From assembly GCA_963921195.1 (NCBI GenBank), contig OY992540.1:170469923-170533922 (forward strand): 64,000 bases of DNA, in the 5' to 3' direction. This DNA comes from Pegoplata infirma (lineage: Eukaryota > Arthropoda > Insecta > Diptera > Anthomyiidae). The position numbers were made by a program, and so were the translations under genes. This document shows positions 63,810 through 64,000 of this stretch, piece after piece. Within the stretch, counting starts at the first letter, position 1. The number at the start of each line of letters is the position of its first letter. The notes beneath the pieces were generated by a model, which made no database searches, was not told where the DNA came from, and saw only the letters and a list, made by a program, of their open reading frames with translations.

Positions 63810-64000
63810 ACAAATAAAATACTTTTAAAATCAAAAGTAGTTTTCTTAAAAGCATTTAGAAAATTTGGAAATGAAAATGGGCATTTTGGAAATAAAATGG
63901 AATTTTCTGAAAAATTGATCTGCGTATTGTATCGGGTTGTTGACTTTCTTAAAATTAATTTATTAAAAAATGTCCTCTTTTTTGGGACAAATGTCCTCCT

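Larger units (their letters stand above)
62131..64000. mobile_element. hAT-like element, right end outside window
   Basis: It begins TAGGGTTGCCATCCGTCCTC, the classic hAT-type TAGGGTTGCCA terminus, followed by repeated CCTCTTTT/GTCCGGGG motifs (62150-62240). TGTCCTCTTTTTTGGGACA near 63970-64000 looks like the matching right end, cut off by the window. Inside, many TTTCAGAAATTTCC-type short units appear at 62360-62740 and reversed at 62755-62880 and after 63800. The MITE 62954-63809 is nested. Confidence 0.6.

Overview
The window is AT-rich, intron-containing and saturated with transposons, as expected of an insect genome. DINE-1/mini-me-type repeats with (GTCY)n tracts and a split cytokine-receptor-like gene point to a fly (Diptera, probably a brachyceran with a large repeat-rich genome). 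Only one host gene is supported. Its 3' half lies on the minus strand as five exons (56949-56487, 56192-56072, 52249-52080, 52006-50841, 40191-39718). Splice sites and reading phases agree across every junction. The product has fibronectin type III (FN3) domains, one membrane segment and a long Ser/Asn-rich cytoplasmic tail with Tyr-x-x-Gln motifs. I read it as the JAK/STAT cytokine receptor domeless (dome). Its 5' exons lie beyond base 64000.

Layout. 1-3382 is an apparently intact Ty3/gypsy pol reading frame (protease, RT, RNase H, integrase), open at the left window edge, followed by about 4 kb of non-coding DNA. 7382-15035 is a nest of TA-flanked short-TIR elements that also holds a DINE-1 copy, a 3 kb palindromic minisatellite and a TAA-flanked foldback element. 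15072-20930 holds a 1.3 kb TIR element, a GC-terminal hAT, a second copy of the palindromic minisatellite and a 588 bp MITE. 21166-31384 can be read as one hAT element swollen to 10.2 kb by nested insertions: another hAT, a TIR element containing a Harbinger-type MITE, and a third hAT containing a Helitron-like element. 31.4-39.6 kb holds more hATs and MITEs. 39.7-57 kb is the dome locus. Its 10.6 kb intron holds a hAT, two DINE-1 copies and two LINE relics, each LINE broken by datable insertions. Its 3.8 kb intron holds a third LINE relic split by a foldback element built of 21-bp repeats. 57-64 kb, probably the next dome intron, holds a DINE-1, a CACTG-ended foldback carrying a Helitron, a MITE with a nested Harbinger-type element, and a hAT running off the right edge.

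The transposons overlap so cleanly that target-site duplications (TSDs) can be read directly: 8 bp for nine hAT-like elements (five exact), 7 bp for three copies of one MITE, TAA for Harbinger-type elements, TA for many AT-rich MITEs, 15 bp for a LINE, and A/T-flanked ends for Helitrons. This gives an insertion chronology. Apart from dome, I see no host protein-coding gene, rRNA, complete tRNA or CRISPR array.
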